Positions 50,887-58,679 of a stretch of 64,000 bases of DNA are shown one piece after another. How positions within the stretch are numbered: position 1 is the stretch's first letter; each line of letters begins with the position of its first letter. The stretch is taken from contig NZ_RJJE01000017.1 of NCBI RefSeq assembly GCF_003721565.1, positions 1 to 64,000 on the forward strand, written 5' to 3'. This stretch comes from Rufibacter immobilis (lineage in GTDB: Bacteria; Bacteroidota; Bacteroidia; Cytophagales; Hymenobacteraceae). The notes under the pieces are model-generated. The model was not told where the DNA came from. It was given only the letters and a program-made list of their open reading frames with translations, and did no database searches. The position numbers and the translations under genes were made by a program.

Positions 50887-51402
50887 ATGACAGCACTCGA
50901 ATTTACCTCCGTTGTAGAGCACATGGCGCCAACGCTTCGTCCGGCTGCGTATAATCTAACCCGCGATTCTGATGACGCGAAGGATTTAGTGCAAGAGACC
51001 CTCCTCAAGGCTTTCGTGAACCGCAATAAGTTTAAAGCCGGTACCAACCTCAAGGCCTGGCTGTACACCATCATGCGGAACACGTTTATCAACCATTATA
51101 ACAAAGTTACCAAGCGCACCAGTAGCATAGACACCGCTGACTTGATTCAACTCAAGCCGTCTGATGACCGCATTGTGACGCTTAACCGGGCATCTGGCGC
51201 GTTTGCGCTGCAAGACATTCATGCGGCTATTGATAAATTACCGGAAGACCTGCGCGCGCCTTTCATGATGTACTATATAGGGTACAAGTACTTGGAGATT
51301 GCGGATAAACTGGAATTGCCCATTGGTACCGTAAAGAACCGTATCCACTTGGCCCGTAAAGAGTTGAAGCAGGAATTAAAAGCCTACGCCTACGCAGACT
51401 AA
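50887..51402 (+). CDS. ECF RNA polymerase sigma factor
   Basis: Extracytoplasmic-function sigma factor of 171 residues. Region 2 covers about residues 10-80 (DSDDAKDLVQETLLKAF, LKAWLYTIMRNTFINHY) and region 4 about residues 108-165 (LPEDLRAPFMMYYIGYKYLE, IADKLELPIGTVKNRIHLAR). No anti-sigma gene is adjacent, so control probably comes from the MerR regulator through the inverted repeat before its ATG. It lies between the regulator and crtI, and likely drives carotenoid genes, as CarQ-like factors do. This role is inferred from position. Confidence 0.93.
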   Translation: MTALEFTSVVEHMAPTLRPAAYNLTRDSDDAKDLVQETLLKAFVNRNKFKAGTNLKAWLYTIMRNTFINHYNKVTKRTSSIDTADLIQLKPSDDRIVTLNRASGAFALQDIHAAIDKLPEDLRAPFMMYYIGYKYLEIADKLELPIGTVKNRIHLARKELKQELKAYAYAD

Positions 51403-51554
51403 CAAGTGTTCAGCTTTTTTGGCGTGATCTACGTAGGGCATGGCTGTACAGTAGGTAGATTGAGCCAAAAAACGTACTTTGTTTCTACAACGGTTTCCTT
51501 TTTCTCTACAAGTTCAGTATCTGTTCACACGCAACCCTTTGAAGCACCTGTTTT

Positions 51555-53069
51555 ATGCAACATCATGTACCCGGTAAAAAAGTTATTGTCATAGGTGCCG
51601 GTTTTGCCGGCTTAGCCGCCGCCGCCAGCTTGGCCCAAGCGGGTTACCAGGTAACGCTGTTGGAGAAAAATGAGGTGGCAGGAGGGAGGGCTCGCGTATT
51701 TGAGGCCGAAGGCTTCACATTTGACATGGGTCCCAGCTGGTACTGGATGCCAGACGTGTTTGAGCAGTACTTCCAGAAGTTTGGGAAAACCACCGCAGAT
51801 TACTATGACCTGAAACGGCTAGATCCCTCTTACCAGGTGCTGTATGCTCCCCAGGACGTAATGGAACTGCCCGCGGCTATGCCTCAGTTGGAAGCCCTGT
51901 TTGAGTCGCTGGAGCCGGGTTCTGCCGCAAAACTCCGGGACTTCCTGAAACAGGCCGCCTATAAGTATGAAGTAGGCATCAATAACCTGGTGTACAAACC
52001 CAGCCGGTCTTTCACAGAGTTTATAGACATGAAGCTGCTGGTAGATGTGCTGCGGTTAGATGTGTTTCAGTCCATGCACAAGCACGTACGCAAATATTTT
52101 AAGCACCCGCGGCTTATCCAGCTCATGGAGTTCCCTATTCTGTTTCTGGGCGCATTGCCGCAGAATACTCCGGCCTTGTATAGCCTCATGAATTACGCAG
52201 ACATGAGCCTGGGTACCTGGTATCCCATGGGCGGCATGCACAAGATTGTAGAAGGCATGGTGGCGCTGGCCAAAGAGCAGGGCGTAGAGATAAGACTGGG
52301 TGAAGAAGTAAAGAAACTGGAGCTGAACAGCGACCACATCACCCAGGTCATCACCACCCAAGGAAGCTATGAAGCAGATATAGTGATAGGTGGTTCTGAC
52401 TATCATCATATAGAAACCCAACTGTTGCCCCCTGCTTTCCGTACTTATACTGACAAATACTGGGACAGCCGGGTAATGGCTCCGTCCTCTTTGATCTTCT
52501 TCCTGGGCATAGACAAGAAACTGGAAGGACTGCGCCACCACAACTTATTTTTCGATGAAGATTTCGGTCCGCACGCTCATGAAATCTATACGGAACCGGC
52601 CTGGCCTAAAAAGCCTCTGTTCTACGTTTCTGTTCCGTCCAAGACAGACGCAACGGTAGCCCCGGAAGGGAAGGAGAATGTATTTATCTTGATCCCCGTG
52701 GCACCCGGGCTACAGGATTCTGAGCAGGTACGGGAGCATTATTACCAGATGGTGATGGAGCGGCTGGAGAAGATTACCGGGCAGGAAATCAGAACGCAGG
52801 TGCTGTACAAGCGGAGCTACGCGCACCAGGATTTTATCAAAGATTACCACGCGTTCAAAGGGAACGCCTATGGCTTGGCCAACACCTTGCTGCAAACGGC
52901 AATACTCAAGCCCAGCCTCAAAAGTAAGAAAGTCCGCAACCTGTTTTATACTGGGCAATTAACCGTACCGGGGCCAGGAGTGCCGCCTTCGCTCATTTCG
53001 GGGCAAGTAGTGGCCGCAGAGGTTGTGAAAGAATTTGCCTTACAGGAAACCAGTTTACCCGTTGTATGA
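51555..53069 (+). CDS. crtI: phytoene desaturase
   Basis: FAD-dependent carotenoid desaturase of 504 residues converting phytoene to lycopene. The N-terminal motif VIVIGAGFAGLAAAASLAQA is at residues 10-29, followed by EVAGGRARVFE. The C-terminal signature is TVPGPGVPPSLISGQVVAAEV near residue 470. The chosen ATG (51555) gives the normal short N terminus. It overlaps crtB by 4 bases (ATGA), indicating translational coupling. The 152-base gap from the sigma gene contains a TGTACA palindrome near 51446, of uncertain meaning. Confidence 0.96.
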   Translation: MQHHVPGKKVIVIGAGFAGLAAAASLAQAGYQVTLLEKNEVAGGRARVFEAEGFTFDMGPSWYWMPDVFEQYFQKFGKTTADYYDLKRLDPSYQVLYAPQDVMELPAAMPQLEALFESLEPGSAAKLRDFLKQAAYKYEVGINNLVYKPSRSFTEFIDMKLLVDVLRLDVFQSMHKHVRKYFKHPRLIQLMEFPILFLGALPQNTPALYSLMNYADMSLGTWYPMGGMHKIVEGMVALAKEQGVEIRLGEEVKKLELNSDHITQVITTQGSYEADIVIGGSDYHHIETQLLPPAFRTYTDKYWDSRVMAPSSLIFFLGIDKKLEGLRHHNLFFDEDFGPHAHEIYTEPAWPKKPLFYVSVPSKTDATVAPEGKENVFILIPVAPGLQDSEQVREHYYQMVMERLEKITGQEIRTQVLYKRSYAHQDFIKDYHAFKGNAYGLANTLLQTAILKPSLKSKKVRNLFYTGQLTVPGPGVPPSLISGQVVAAEVVKEFALQETSLPVV

Positions 53070-53914
53070 TGACTTCCCCCATGAGTCTTTTTGATACCAC
53101 CACCTTGGAGTGCAGCAAACTCATTACGCAGCGCTACAGCACCTCCTTTACGCTAGGCATCAAAACGCTGCACCCGCGGTTTCATGATCCCATCTACGCC
53201 ATCTATGGGTTTGTGCGCTTCGCCGATGAGATTGTGGATACCTTCCACACCCACGACAAGGCAGGGCTGCTGGAGCGTTTCCGGCAGGAAACTTACCAGG
53301 CGCTGGAAGAGAAGATAAGCCTGAATCCGGTGCTGCACGCTTTCCAGCTGGTGGTGCACCGGTACCACGTTGACCGTACCTACATAGATGCCTTCCTGCA
53401 CAGCATGGAGATGGACCTGGAAGACTATGTGTATGACTGTGACCTCTATAAGGAATACATCTACGGCTCTGCCGAAGTGGTGGGGCTCATGTGCCTGCGC
53501 GTGTTCTGCGAAGGAAACGAAGAGCTTTTTGAGCGTCTGAAAGAACCAGCCTGCGCGTTGGGGGCGGCCTTCCAGAAAGTGAATTTTCTCAGAGACATCC
53601 GCAGCGATTTCCATGACCGGGGGCGCGTCTATTTCCCCAAAGTGGATTTCCTCAAGTTCTGTAACCAGGACAAAGAAGAGATAGAGGCAGACATCCAAGC
53701 CGATTTTGACCGGGCTTACCAAGGCATCCTGGGTCTTCCCAAGGGCGCGCGGCTGGGGGTTTATCTGGCGTATATCTATTATTTGAAACTTTTTAAGAAG
53801 ATAAAGGGGCTTCCGGCTGCCCATATTTTGGCAGAACGCGTAAGAGTGCCTGATAATACGAAACTGGCTTTGCTGCTTAGTTCGTATATTAGGTTTCAGT
53901 TTAATACCATCTAA
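53066..53914 (+). CDS. crtB: phytoene synthase
   Basis: Head-to-head prenyl synthase of 282 residues joining two GGPP molecules. Substrate-binding Asp-rich motifs are visible as FADEIVDTF near residue 51 (DExxD-type) and FLRDIRSDFHDRGRVYFP near residue 173. The stretch YGSAEVVGLMCLRVF is also typical of squalene/phytoene synthases. It is coupled to crtI by a 4-base overlap and to the next gene by a one-base overlap (TAATG). Either of two nearby Met codons (53066, 53069) could start it. Confidence 0.96.
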   Translation: MMTSPMSLFDTTTLECSKLITQRYSTSFTLGIKTLHPRFHDPIYAIYGFVRFADEIVDTFHTHDKAGLLERFRQETYQALEEKISLNPVLHAFQLVVHRYHVDRTYIDAFLHSMEMDLEDYVYDCDLYKEYIYGSAEVVGLMCLRVFCEGNEELFERLKEPACALGAAFQKVNFLRDIRSDFHDRGRVYFPKVDFLKFCNQDKEEIEADIQADFDRAYQGILGLPKGARLGVYLAYIYYLKLFKKIKGLPAAHILAERVRVPDNTKLALLLSSYIRFQFNTI

Positions 53915-54444
53915 TGCAGTTACTCGCTTTCCTTCTTTCGCTTTGCTTTTTACTGGTCCCTTTGGGCCAGAAAACAGACCCATATGCGCACAGTGCCTTG
54001 TTGAACTATTACCAGACAGCGGCGAAAGATGAAAAAGTAGCCGAGGAGTTCCACGGGCTGATGGAGAAATACCGCGGAAAGGATCCATTAAAGCTGGGGT
54101 ATAAGGCCGTTTCCAACGCCATCATGGCCAAGCATGTCTGGAGCCCGTACACCAAACTGAAGTTTCTCCGCACGTCGTCAGAGGTGTTTGAGCAGGCGGT
54201 GGCTTTGGATACCCAGGATCCCGAAGTGCGTTTTCTGCGCTTCACCATTGAGAACTCTATCCCCCGGTACCTGAATATGAGCGGGCATCTGGCTGAAGAC
54301 AAGAAAGTATTCATGGCGGCTATTCTGCGGTACCCGCGCTCCAACATGCCGGTAGAGTCTATCAAGATCATGCGCGATTATCTGCTCCGGAAAGATTTAG
54401 TCACCGGCGAGGAAAGGCATCGGGTTGAAAACTTGAATCTATGA
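53914..54444 (+). CDS. exported conserved protein of the carotenoid operon
   Basis: A 176-residue protein with an N-terminal hydrophobic segment (MQLLAFLLSLCFLLVPLG) that is either a signal peptide or an anchor. The rest is helical, with TPR-like spacing of residues (YTKLKFLRTSSEVFEQAVAL, then DPEVRFLRFTIENSIPRYL). I do not recognise a named family, but its tight packing (1-base overlap with crtB, 4-base overlap with the next frame) ties it to carotenoid synthesis or pigment placement. No catalytic motif is evident. Confidence 0.82.
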   Translation: MQLLAFLLSLCFLLVPLGQKTDPYAHSALLNYYQTAAKDEKVAEEFHGLMEKYRGKDPLKLGYKAVSNAIMAKHVWSPYTKLKFLRTSSEVFEQAVALDTQDPEVRFLRFTIENSIPRYLNMSGHLAEDKKVFMAAILRYPRSNMPVESIKIMRDYLLRKDLVTGEERHRVENLNL

Positions 54445-54761
54445 CATACAACTACTATCTGTTTTTAATACTTGTTCTGCTTTTCTTTCCGCTAGTGCTG
54501 TTCTTTCACCGGCGGGTTCATTCTTTCCAAAAGTGCCTCCGCAGGGTGGAGCCGGTTCAACGGCGGCAAACAGTGGGATTAAGGCACTTTTGGTTTTCAA
54601 TTCTAACTTCTCTGTGGGCGGTCTTCTTGCGTTGGGGCCGCAGTTACGTCGTTTTCTACCAGAATATCAGATATTCCGTGCTTTTGCTGCTGATGTTTCC
54701 TGCGATGCTCCCACAAAAAGCGGCGGTTCGGGCAAACAAACCGGCGATTGAATTTGTTTAG
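54441..54761 (+). pseudogene. probable broken lycopene cyclase (CrtYcd-type)
   Basis: A 106-codon frame overlapping the previous gene by 4 bases (ATGA). The first 28 residues (MTYNYYLFLILVLLFFPLVL, then FFHRRVHSF) look like the first helix of heterodimer-type lycopene cyclases, which are about 230 residues long. After that the frame turns Arg-rich and unlike the family, while a different frame (54533-54751) shows more natural codons. This suggests a deletion or frameshift joining unrelated sequence. A lycopene cyclase is needed here for CrtZ and CrtW to act, so a working copy would have to be elsewhere. It might also be an intact small protein I do not recognise. Confidence 0.45.
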
Positions 54762-54766
54762 TAGTC

Positions 54767-55612
54767 ATGCGTCAGCTACAGGTACATATCGATCCGAATT
54801 CAGGCTTTTGCTTTGGGGTAATCTACGCCATCCAGATGGCTGAGGACCTATTGGAGGAACAGGGTTACCTGTACTGCCTGGGCGACATTGTGCACAATGA
54901 CGAGGAAGTGGAGCGTTTGCAAAACAAAGGCCTGCGCATCATCAACTATGACACGCTGGGTACCCTGCGCGACGAGGCCGTCCTCATTAGGGCCCACGGC
55001 GAACCGCCCTCTACATACCAGACGGCCATGGAGAACAACCTCACCCTGATTGATGCTTCCTGCCCGGTGGTACTCAAATTGCAGAACCGCATCAAAACCT
55101 CTTTTGACAAGAAAGAGCAGATCTTTATCTACGGAAAGCACGGCCACGCCGAAGTACTGGGGCTGCTGGGCCAGACCAATAACCAAGCGGTGGTTTTTGA
55201 GAACATGGAGGAACTGCTGCGGCATGAGCTTCCCCAGAACATTACGCTCTACAGCCAGACTACCAAAAGCACCGATAATTTCTACCGCATTAAGCATGAG
55301 CTGGAGAGCCGCGGCTATTCTGTAGCTGCCAATGATACTATCTGCCGCCAGGTTTCCAACCGGGATAAGGAGCTACGCCGTTTCGCCCAGCAATATGATA
55401 AAGTGGTGTTCGTGTCCGGGACCAAATCATCTAACGGGCGGGTGCTGTACCAGGTCTGCAAAGACACCAACCCCAATACGTATTTTGTCTCCAAGGTAGA
55501 GGAACTGCAGCCCGGTTGGTTTGAAGACGGAAACAGAATTGGTATTTGCGGGGCCACCTCCACGCCCATGTGGCTGATGCAGGAAGTACGAGATGCGCTA
55601 CTGGCGTTTTAA
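54767..55612 (+). CDS. ispH: 4-hydroxy-3-methylbut-2-enyl diphosphate reductase
   Basis: Iron-sulfur enzyme of 281 residues, last step of the MEP isoprenoid pathway, making IPP and DMAPP. The three cluster-binding Cys are in NSGFCFGVIYA near residue 15, DASCPVV near residue 98 and DTICRQVSNRD near residue 193. Conserved IRAHGEPP and GTKSSNGRVLY flank them. Location within the crt operon makes sense as a boost in precursor supply for carotenoids. It starts 5 bases after the broken cyclase frame and is followed by an asymmetric palindromic element and crtW. Confidence 0.96.
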   Translation: MRQLQVHIDPNSGFCFGVIYAIQMAEDLLEEQGYLYCLGDIVHNDEEVERLQNKGLRIINYDTLGTLRDEAVLIRAHGEPPSTYQTAMENNLTLIDASCPVVLKLQNRIKTSFDKKEQIFIYGKHGHAEVLGLLGQTNNQAVVFENMEELLRHELPQNITLYSQTTKSTDNFYRIKHELESRGYSVAANDTICRQVSNRDKELRRFAQQYDKVVFVSGTKSSNGRVLYQVCKDTNPNTYFVSKVEELQPGWFEDGNRIGICGATSTPMWLMQEVRDALLAF

Positions 55613-55615
55613 AGT

Positions 55616-55655
55616 GCGTTTAGCGGCTCTTTTTCCAGAATTTGGCCTAAACTGT
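55616..55655 (+). repeat. palindromic element, asymmetric copy
   Basis: Reads gcgtttagcggctctttttc then cagaatttggcctaaactg. It lies 3 bases past the ispH stop and 80 bases ahead of crtW. Confidence 0.76.
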
Positions 55656-55735
55656 GGCGGTGCACCTGAGGCCAACGGAAGCAGAACGCGCTCGTTTTCG
55701 TACATTGGCAGGGAGGGAAAGAAAAAGAATCTGTT

Positions 55736-56449
55736 TTGACTCAATTTTTGCAGAAATATACCGGTATCATCATCGCGTTCGCCATTATGGCGGCCTGGGG
55801 AAGTACGCTCTGGTTGCTGCTGCACTGGCAGGTAGATCTCAAATCTGTGCTCATCTATCTGGCCGTGTTACTGATGATGCACCTCTACACCGGGCTGTTC
55901 ATCACGGCCCATGATGCCATGCACGGGGTGGTGGCGCCGGGGAACAAGAAACTGAACACCTTCATAGGAACGGTTACCGCGGGCTTGTTCGCCTATAATT
56001 ACTACGGAAGGCTGTACCCCAAACACCACCAACACCACCGCCACGTAGCCACCGACCAAGACCCCGACTACCATGGCGGGAATTTTTTCCTCTGGTTTCT
56101 GAGTTTCGCCCGGCAATACATTACCGTATGGCAGATCTTGCTCATGGCGGGGACTTACCATCTGCTGCAACACTGGTTTCCGTTGGAGAACATCATTCTG
56201 TTCTGGATGCTGCCGGCCGTGCTGGCTACTTTTCAGCTGTTTTACTTCGGGACGTACCTGCCGCACCGGGGTGAGCATGAACCAGGGAACAGACACAGAT
56301 CAGGGACCCAGCGCCGCAACCATGTCTGGGCTTTTTTAAGCTGCTATTTCTTCGGGTACCACTATGAGCACCATGACAAACCCTACCTGCCCTGGTGGAA
56401 ACTGTACCAGGAGAAAGACCGCCTCCTGAAAGAAAATGAACGCGTTTAG
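55736..56449 (+). CDS. crtW: beta-carotene ketolase
   Basis: Membrane di-iron ketolase of 237 residues that introduces 4-keto groups. His motifs: FITAHDAMHG near residue 57, PKHHQHHRHVA near residue 98, and YHYEHHDKPYLPWW near residue 206; the YLPHRGEHEPGNRH segment is also typical. The start is TTG 55736, since no ATG fits. The stop codon TAG (56447-56449) is contained in the left arm of a palindromic element, so the last two codons (Arg-Val) and stop come from it. It follows ispH on the same strand after 123 bases. Confidence 0.93.
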   Translation: MTQFLQKYTGIIIAFAIMAAWGSTLWLLLHWQVDLKSVLIYLAVLLMMHLYTGLFITAHDAMHGVVAPGNKKLNTFIGTVTAGLFAYNYYGRLYPKHHQHHRHVATDQDPDYHGGNFFLWFLSFARQYITVWQILLMAGTYHLLQHWFPLENIILFWMLPAVLATFQLFYFGTYLPHRGEHEPGNRHRSGTQRRNHVWAFLSCYFFGYHYEHHDKPYLPWWKLYQEKDRLLKENERV

Positions 56450-56538
56450 AGGCTGTTTTTGGAAAAAGAGCCCCTAAACGTAAATTCCCCGGAAAAGCGA
56501 GCAGCAGCTCAGCCCTTCCGGGGAATTTACGTTTAGGG
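56443..56538. repeat. palindromic element with three arms after crtW
   Basis: Arm A (56443 onward, cgtttagaggct) pairs with arm B (ending 56480, agcccctaaacg). Arm B extended, ccctaaacgtaaattccccg onward, also pairs over about 21 bp with arm C ending at 56538. The two hairpins exclude each other. A contains the crtW stop codon. The M1 peptidase gene is convergent. Confidence 0.82.
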
Positions 56539-56552
56539 AATCGTGCCAGATT

Positions 56553-58424
56553 CTATTTCACCTCATACACGTTGTCTCTGGGGTTGGTGTCTGGGATGTA
56601 GGTGCCTTTGAGTTCCAGCTTTTTCACGGCTTTGGTAGGGGTGAACTCCACCTGTACCGTGGTATTGCCTTTCTCCCACACAGAGATATCCCGTTTTACT
56701 TTGCTGGTAGTATTGTCTGCGTACGTGATGTTCAGCTCTACGGGAACTGGCTTGGTGCCTTTGGCTTCCACGGTTACCTGGTATTGAGTACCGTTTTTCT
56801 GCACGTGGGCAATGGCCAGATCAGGAATGCCGTCGTCAAAGAACCAGCGTTTCCAGAACCAGTTGAGGTTGCGGCCGGCCCCGGCATTCATGGAGTTGAA
56901 GAAGTCCCAGGGCAGCGGGTGCTTGCCGTTCCAGTTCCGGATGTAGGTGTGCAGCGCCTTGGTGAACAGCTCATTGCCCAGCATTTCCTTCACATAAAGA
57001 TACCCGAAGGCGGGTTTAGGGTAGGAGTTCAGGTAAAATGCTGCCCCCGTCTGTTGCGTGGAGAGCGTAGTGATAGGCAAATCAACCTCCGTGCCTGCCA
57101 TCATAGAGTAGGGCTGCACGCCGTAATCGTCTACCAGTTTGGGTTCAATGATGGAGGAGATGATCCACTCCCCAATGGTGGCCCAGCCTTCGTCCATCCA
57201 GCCGTACTTGGTTTCATTGGTACCCATGTAGAACGGGAACATAGTGTGAAAGATCTCATGGTCGGTGAGGGTGATGGCGTCTTCGCGGGTGGCCACCGGG
57301 TTGTCATTCACCATCATGGGGTATTCCATTTGGTCCAGGCCGTCAAAGATGGTTTCATGCGAGTAAGGGAAAGGCCACTTGGGAAACGTGTAGCTCATGG
57401 CCTCCACAGTTTTGCGCGCGAAATGGATCACCTCCTCAAAGTCTTTGTGCGCCGGGTTGAAAGCCACATCTACGCGGGTACGGCGTTTGGTAGCGGGATC
57501 TACCACTAAGCTGGTGGCGTTCCAGAGATAATGGTCAGACGTGGCGAAGGCGAAATCCACCACATTTTTGGCCTCAAACTTCCAAGTGTTCTGGGTGTTT
57601 TTGGCGGTGATGTCGCGGCGCTTGAGGTCTGTGCTGTCAATGATGGCAACAATGGCGTCTTTCTTCTCGGCGTCTTGCAGGCGCTTGGCGTACTTCTTGG
57701 TGAATACTTCCGAAGCGTTTTTCAGGTCGCCGGTGGCCCATACCACAAAATGCTGCGGCACGGTGATCTCCACATTGAAGTTGCAGAAGTCATTGTAGAA
57801 TTCCTGCGGCCCCAGATAGGGGATGCGGTTCCAGCCGTCTACATCATCATACACGGCAATGCGCGGGAAAAAATAGGCCAGAAAAGCGGCTCCGGCTTCG
57901 TCTACCTGCCCGGTGCGGTTATGGGAGCCAGCGTTCAGCTGGTAATGGTAGGCCAGACTGAAACGGCCTTTCTGCTTAGGGGCAAGCGGCTTAATGCGCA
58001 CGGTCATGTTGGTGTTCTCCATGCGCAGTTTCTGAACATCCTGCGGCTCCTGGTTCACATTCAGGCGCTCAATCTGGACACCTTCGCTCACATCTTTCGG
58101 GTCAATTCCGTTCGCGCGGGGGGCACCTTTCTGGTACAGGTTGGGGTAGAGCTTGAAAACAATCTGCTTGAGTGTGTCTGAGCTGTTGTTGGTGTAGTCA
58201 ATCTCTACGGTGCCGGCTACTCTGCGCGAGGCCGGGTCATACTGAACCTTGATGGTGTAGTCGGCGGTGTTCTGCCAATAGTTTTTTCCGGGCGAGCCGT
58301 CTGCTTGGCGGGTTCCCTTTTGATAGGCTACCTCAATGTTGCGGGGCATGGGCAACTGCTGTGCAAAGGAACGGGCGCTGCCCGAGAGGGTGGCAACGAA
58401 AAGTAAATATTTCGCGATTTTCAT
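56553..58424 (-). CDS. M1-family aminopeptidase
   Basis: Exported zinc aminopeptidase of 623 residues starting at ATG 58424, with signal peptide YLLFVATLSGSARSFAQ. The catalytic HExxH is HEIFH at residues 389-393, and the third ligand Glu412 is in WMDEGWATIGEW, 19 residues further on. The GAMEN-like substrate loop reads DQMEYPMMVND, and a C-terminal barrel-like part follows. The upstream frame to 58493 would add 23 unlikely residues. It may trim peptides in the periplasm. Convergent with crtW, sharing the element above. Confidence 0.92.
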   Translation of the reverse strand: MKIAKYLLFVATLSGSARSFAQQLPMPRNIEVAYQKGTRQADGSPGKNYWQNTADYTIKVQYDPASRRVAGTVEIDYTNNSSDTLKQIVFKLYPNLYQKGAPRANGIDPKDVSEGVQIERLNVNQEPQDVQKLRMENTNMTVRIKPLAPKQKGRFSLAYHYQLNAGSHNRTGQVDEAGAAFLAYFFPRIAVYDDVDGWNRIPYLGPQEFYNDFCNFNVEITVPQHFVVWATGDLKNASEVFTKKYAKRLQDAEKKDAIVAIIDSTDLKRRDITAKNTQNTWKFEAKNVVDFAFATSDHYLWNATSLVVDPATKRRTRVDVAFNPAHKDFEEVIHFARKTVEAMSYTFPKWPFPYSHETIFDGLDQMEYPMMVNDNPVATREDAITLTDHEIFHTMFPFYMGTNETKYGWMDEGWATIGEWIISSIIEPKLVDDYGVQPYSMMAGTEVDLPITTLSTQQTGAAFYLNSYPKPAFGYLYVKEMLGNELFTKALHTYIRNWNGKHPLPWDFFNSMNAGAGRNLNWFWKRWFFDDGIPDLAIAHVQKNGTQYQVTVEAKGTKPVPVELNITYADNTTSKVKRDISVWEKGNTTVQVEFTPTKAVKKLELKGTYIPDTNPRDNVYEVK

Positions 58425-58517
58425 GAAAAGCGAGCGTTGTAGTTGATGGGGTGGACGGACAAAGTATAAAGGTAACCTGTTTTTCCGTTGCATTTACTTG
58501 TTTGCCAAGAAGAAAAG

Positions 58518-58567
58518 AAAAGCCGTTTAGGGGCTGTTTTTTCAAAAACAGCCCCTAAACGGCTTTT
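58518..58567. repeat. palindromic element, symmetric copy
   Basis: Stem aaaagccgtttaggggctg / cagcccctaaacggctttt, near perfect and with A/T tracts. It follows the minus-strand esterase gene by about 110 bases. Confidence 0.9.
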
Positions 58568-58679
58568 GCCCAGATTCTATTGGGCAGGAAAATGCTAGAT
58601 GAAGCCTTTGCCCCTCTAGCGTGCCAGCATAGTTTTCAGAAGAGCTTCTAGAAGTAGCTGAATTCTCTCTAAAGTTTAC

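Noticed and set aside
54533-54751. Second 72-codon frame within the broken cyclase region as an independent gene
   Set aside because: Codon use looks natural, but there is no start context or family; it is better seen as a remnant joined by a deletion or frameshift.
56784-57509. 241-codon frame antisense to the M1 aminopeptidase gene
   Set aside because: Shadow of a gene with a complete zinc site; no recognisable product.
3938-58567. Palindromic repeats as a CRISPR array
   Set aside because: Copies are kilobases apart, both symmetric and asymmetric, lack regular spacers, and no cas gene is present.
3938-58567. Palindromic repeats as insertion-sequence ends
   Set aside because: No transposase lies between any pair of copies and no target-site duplications are evident.
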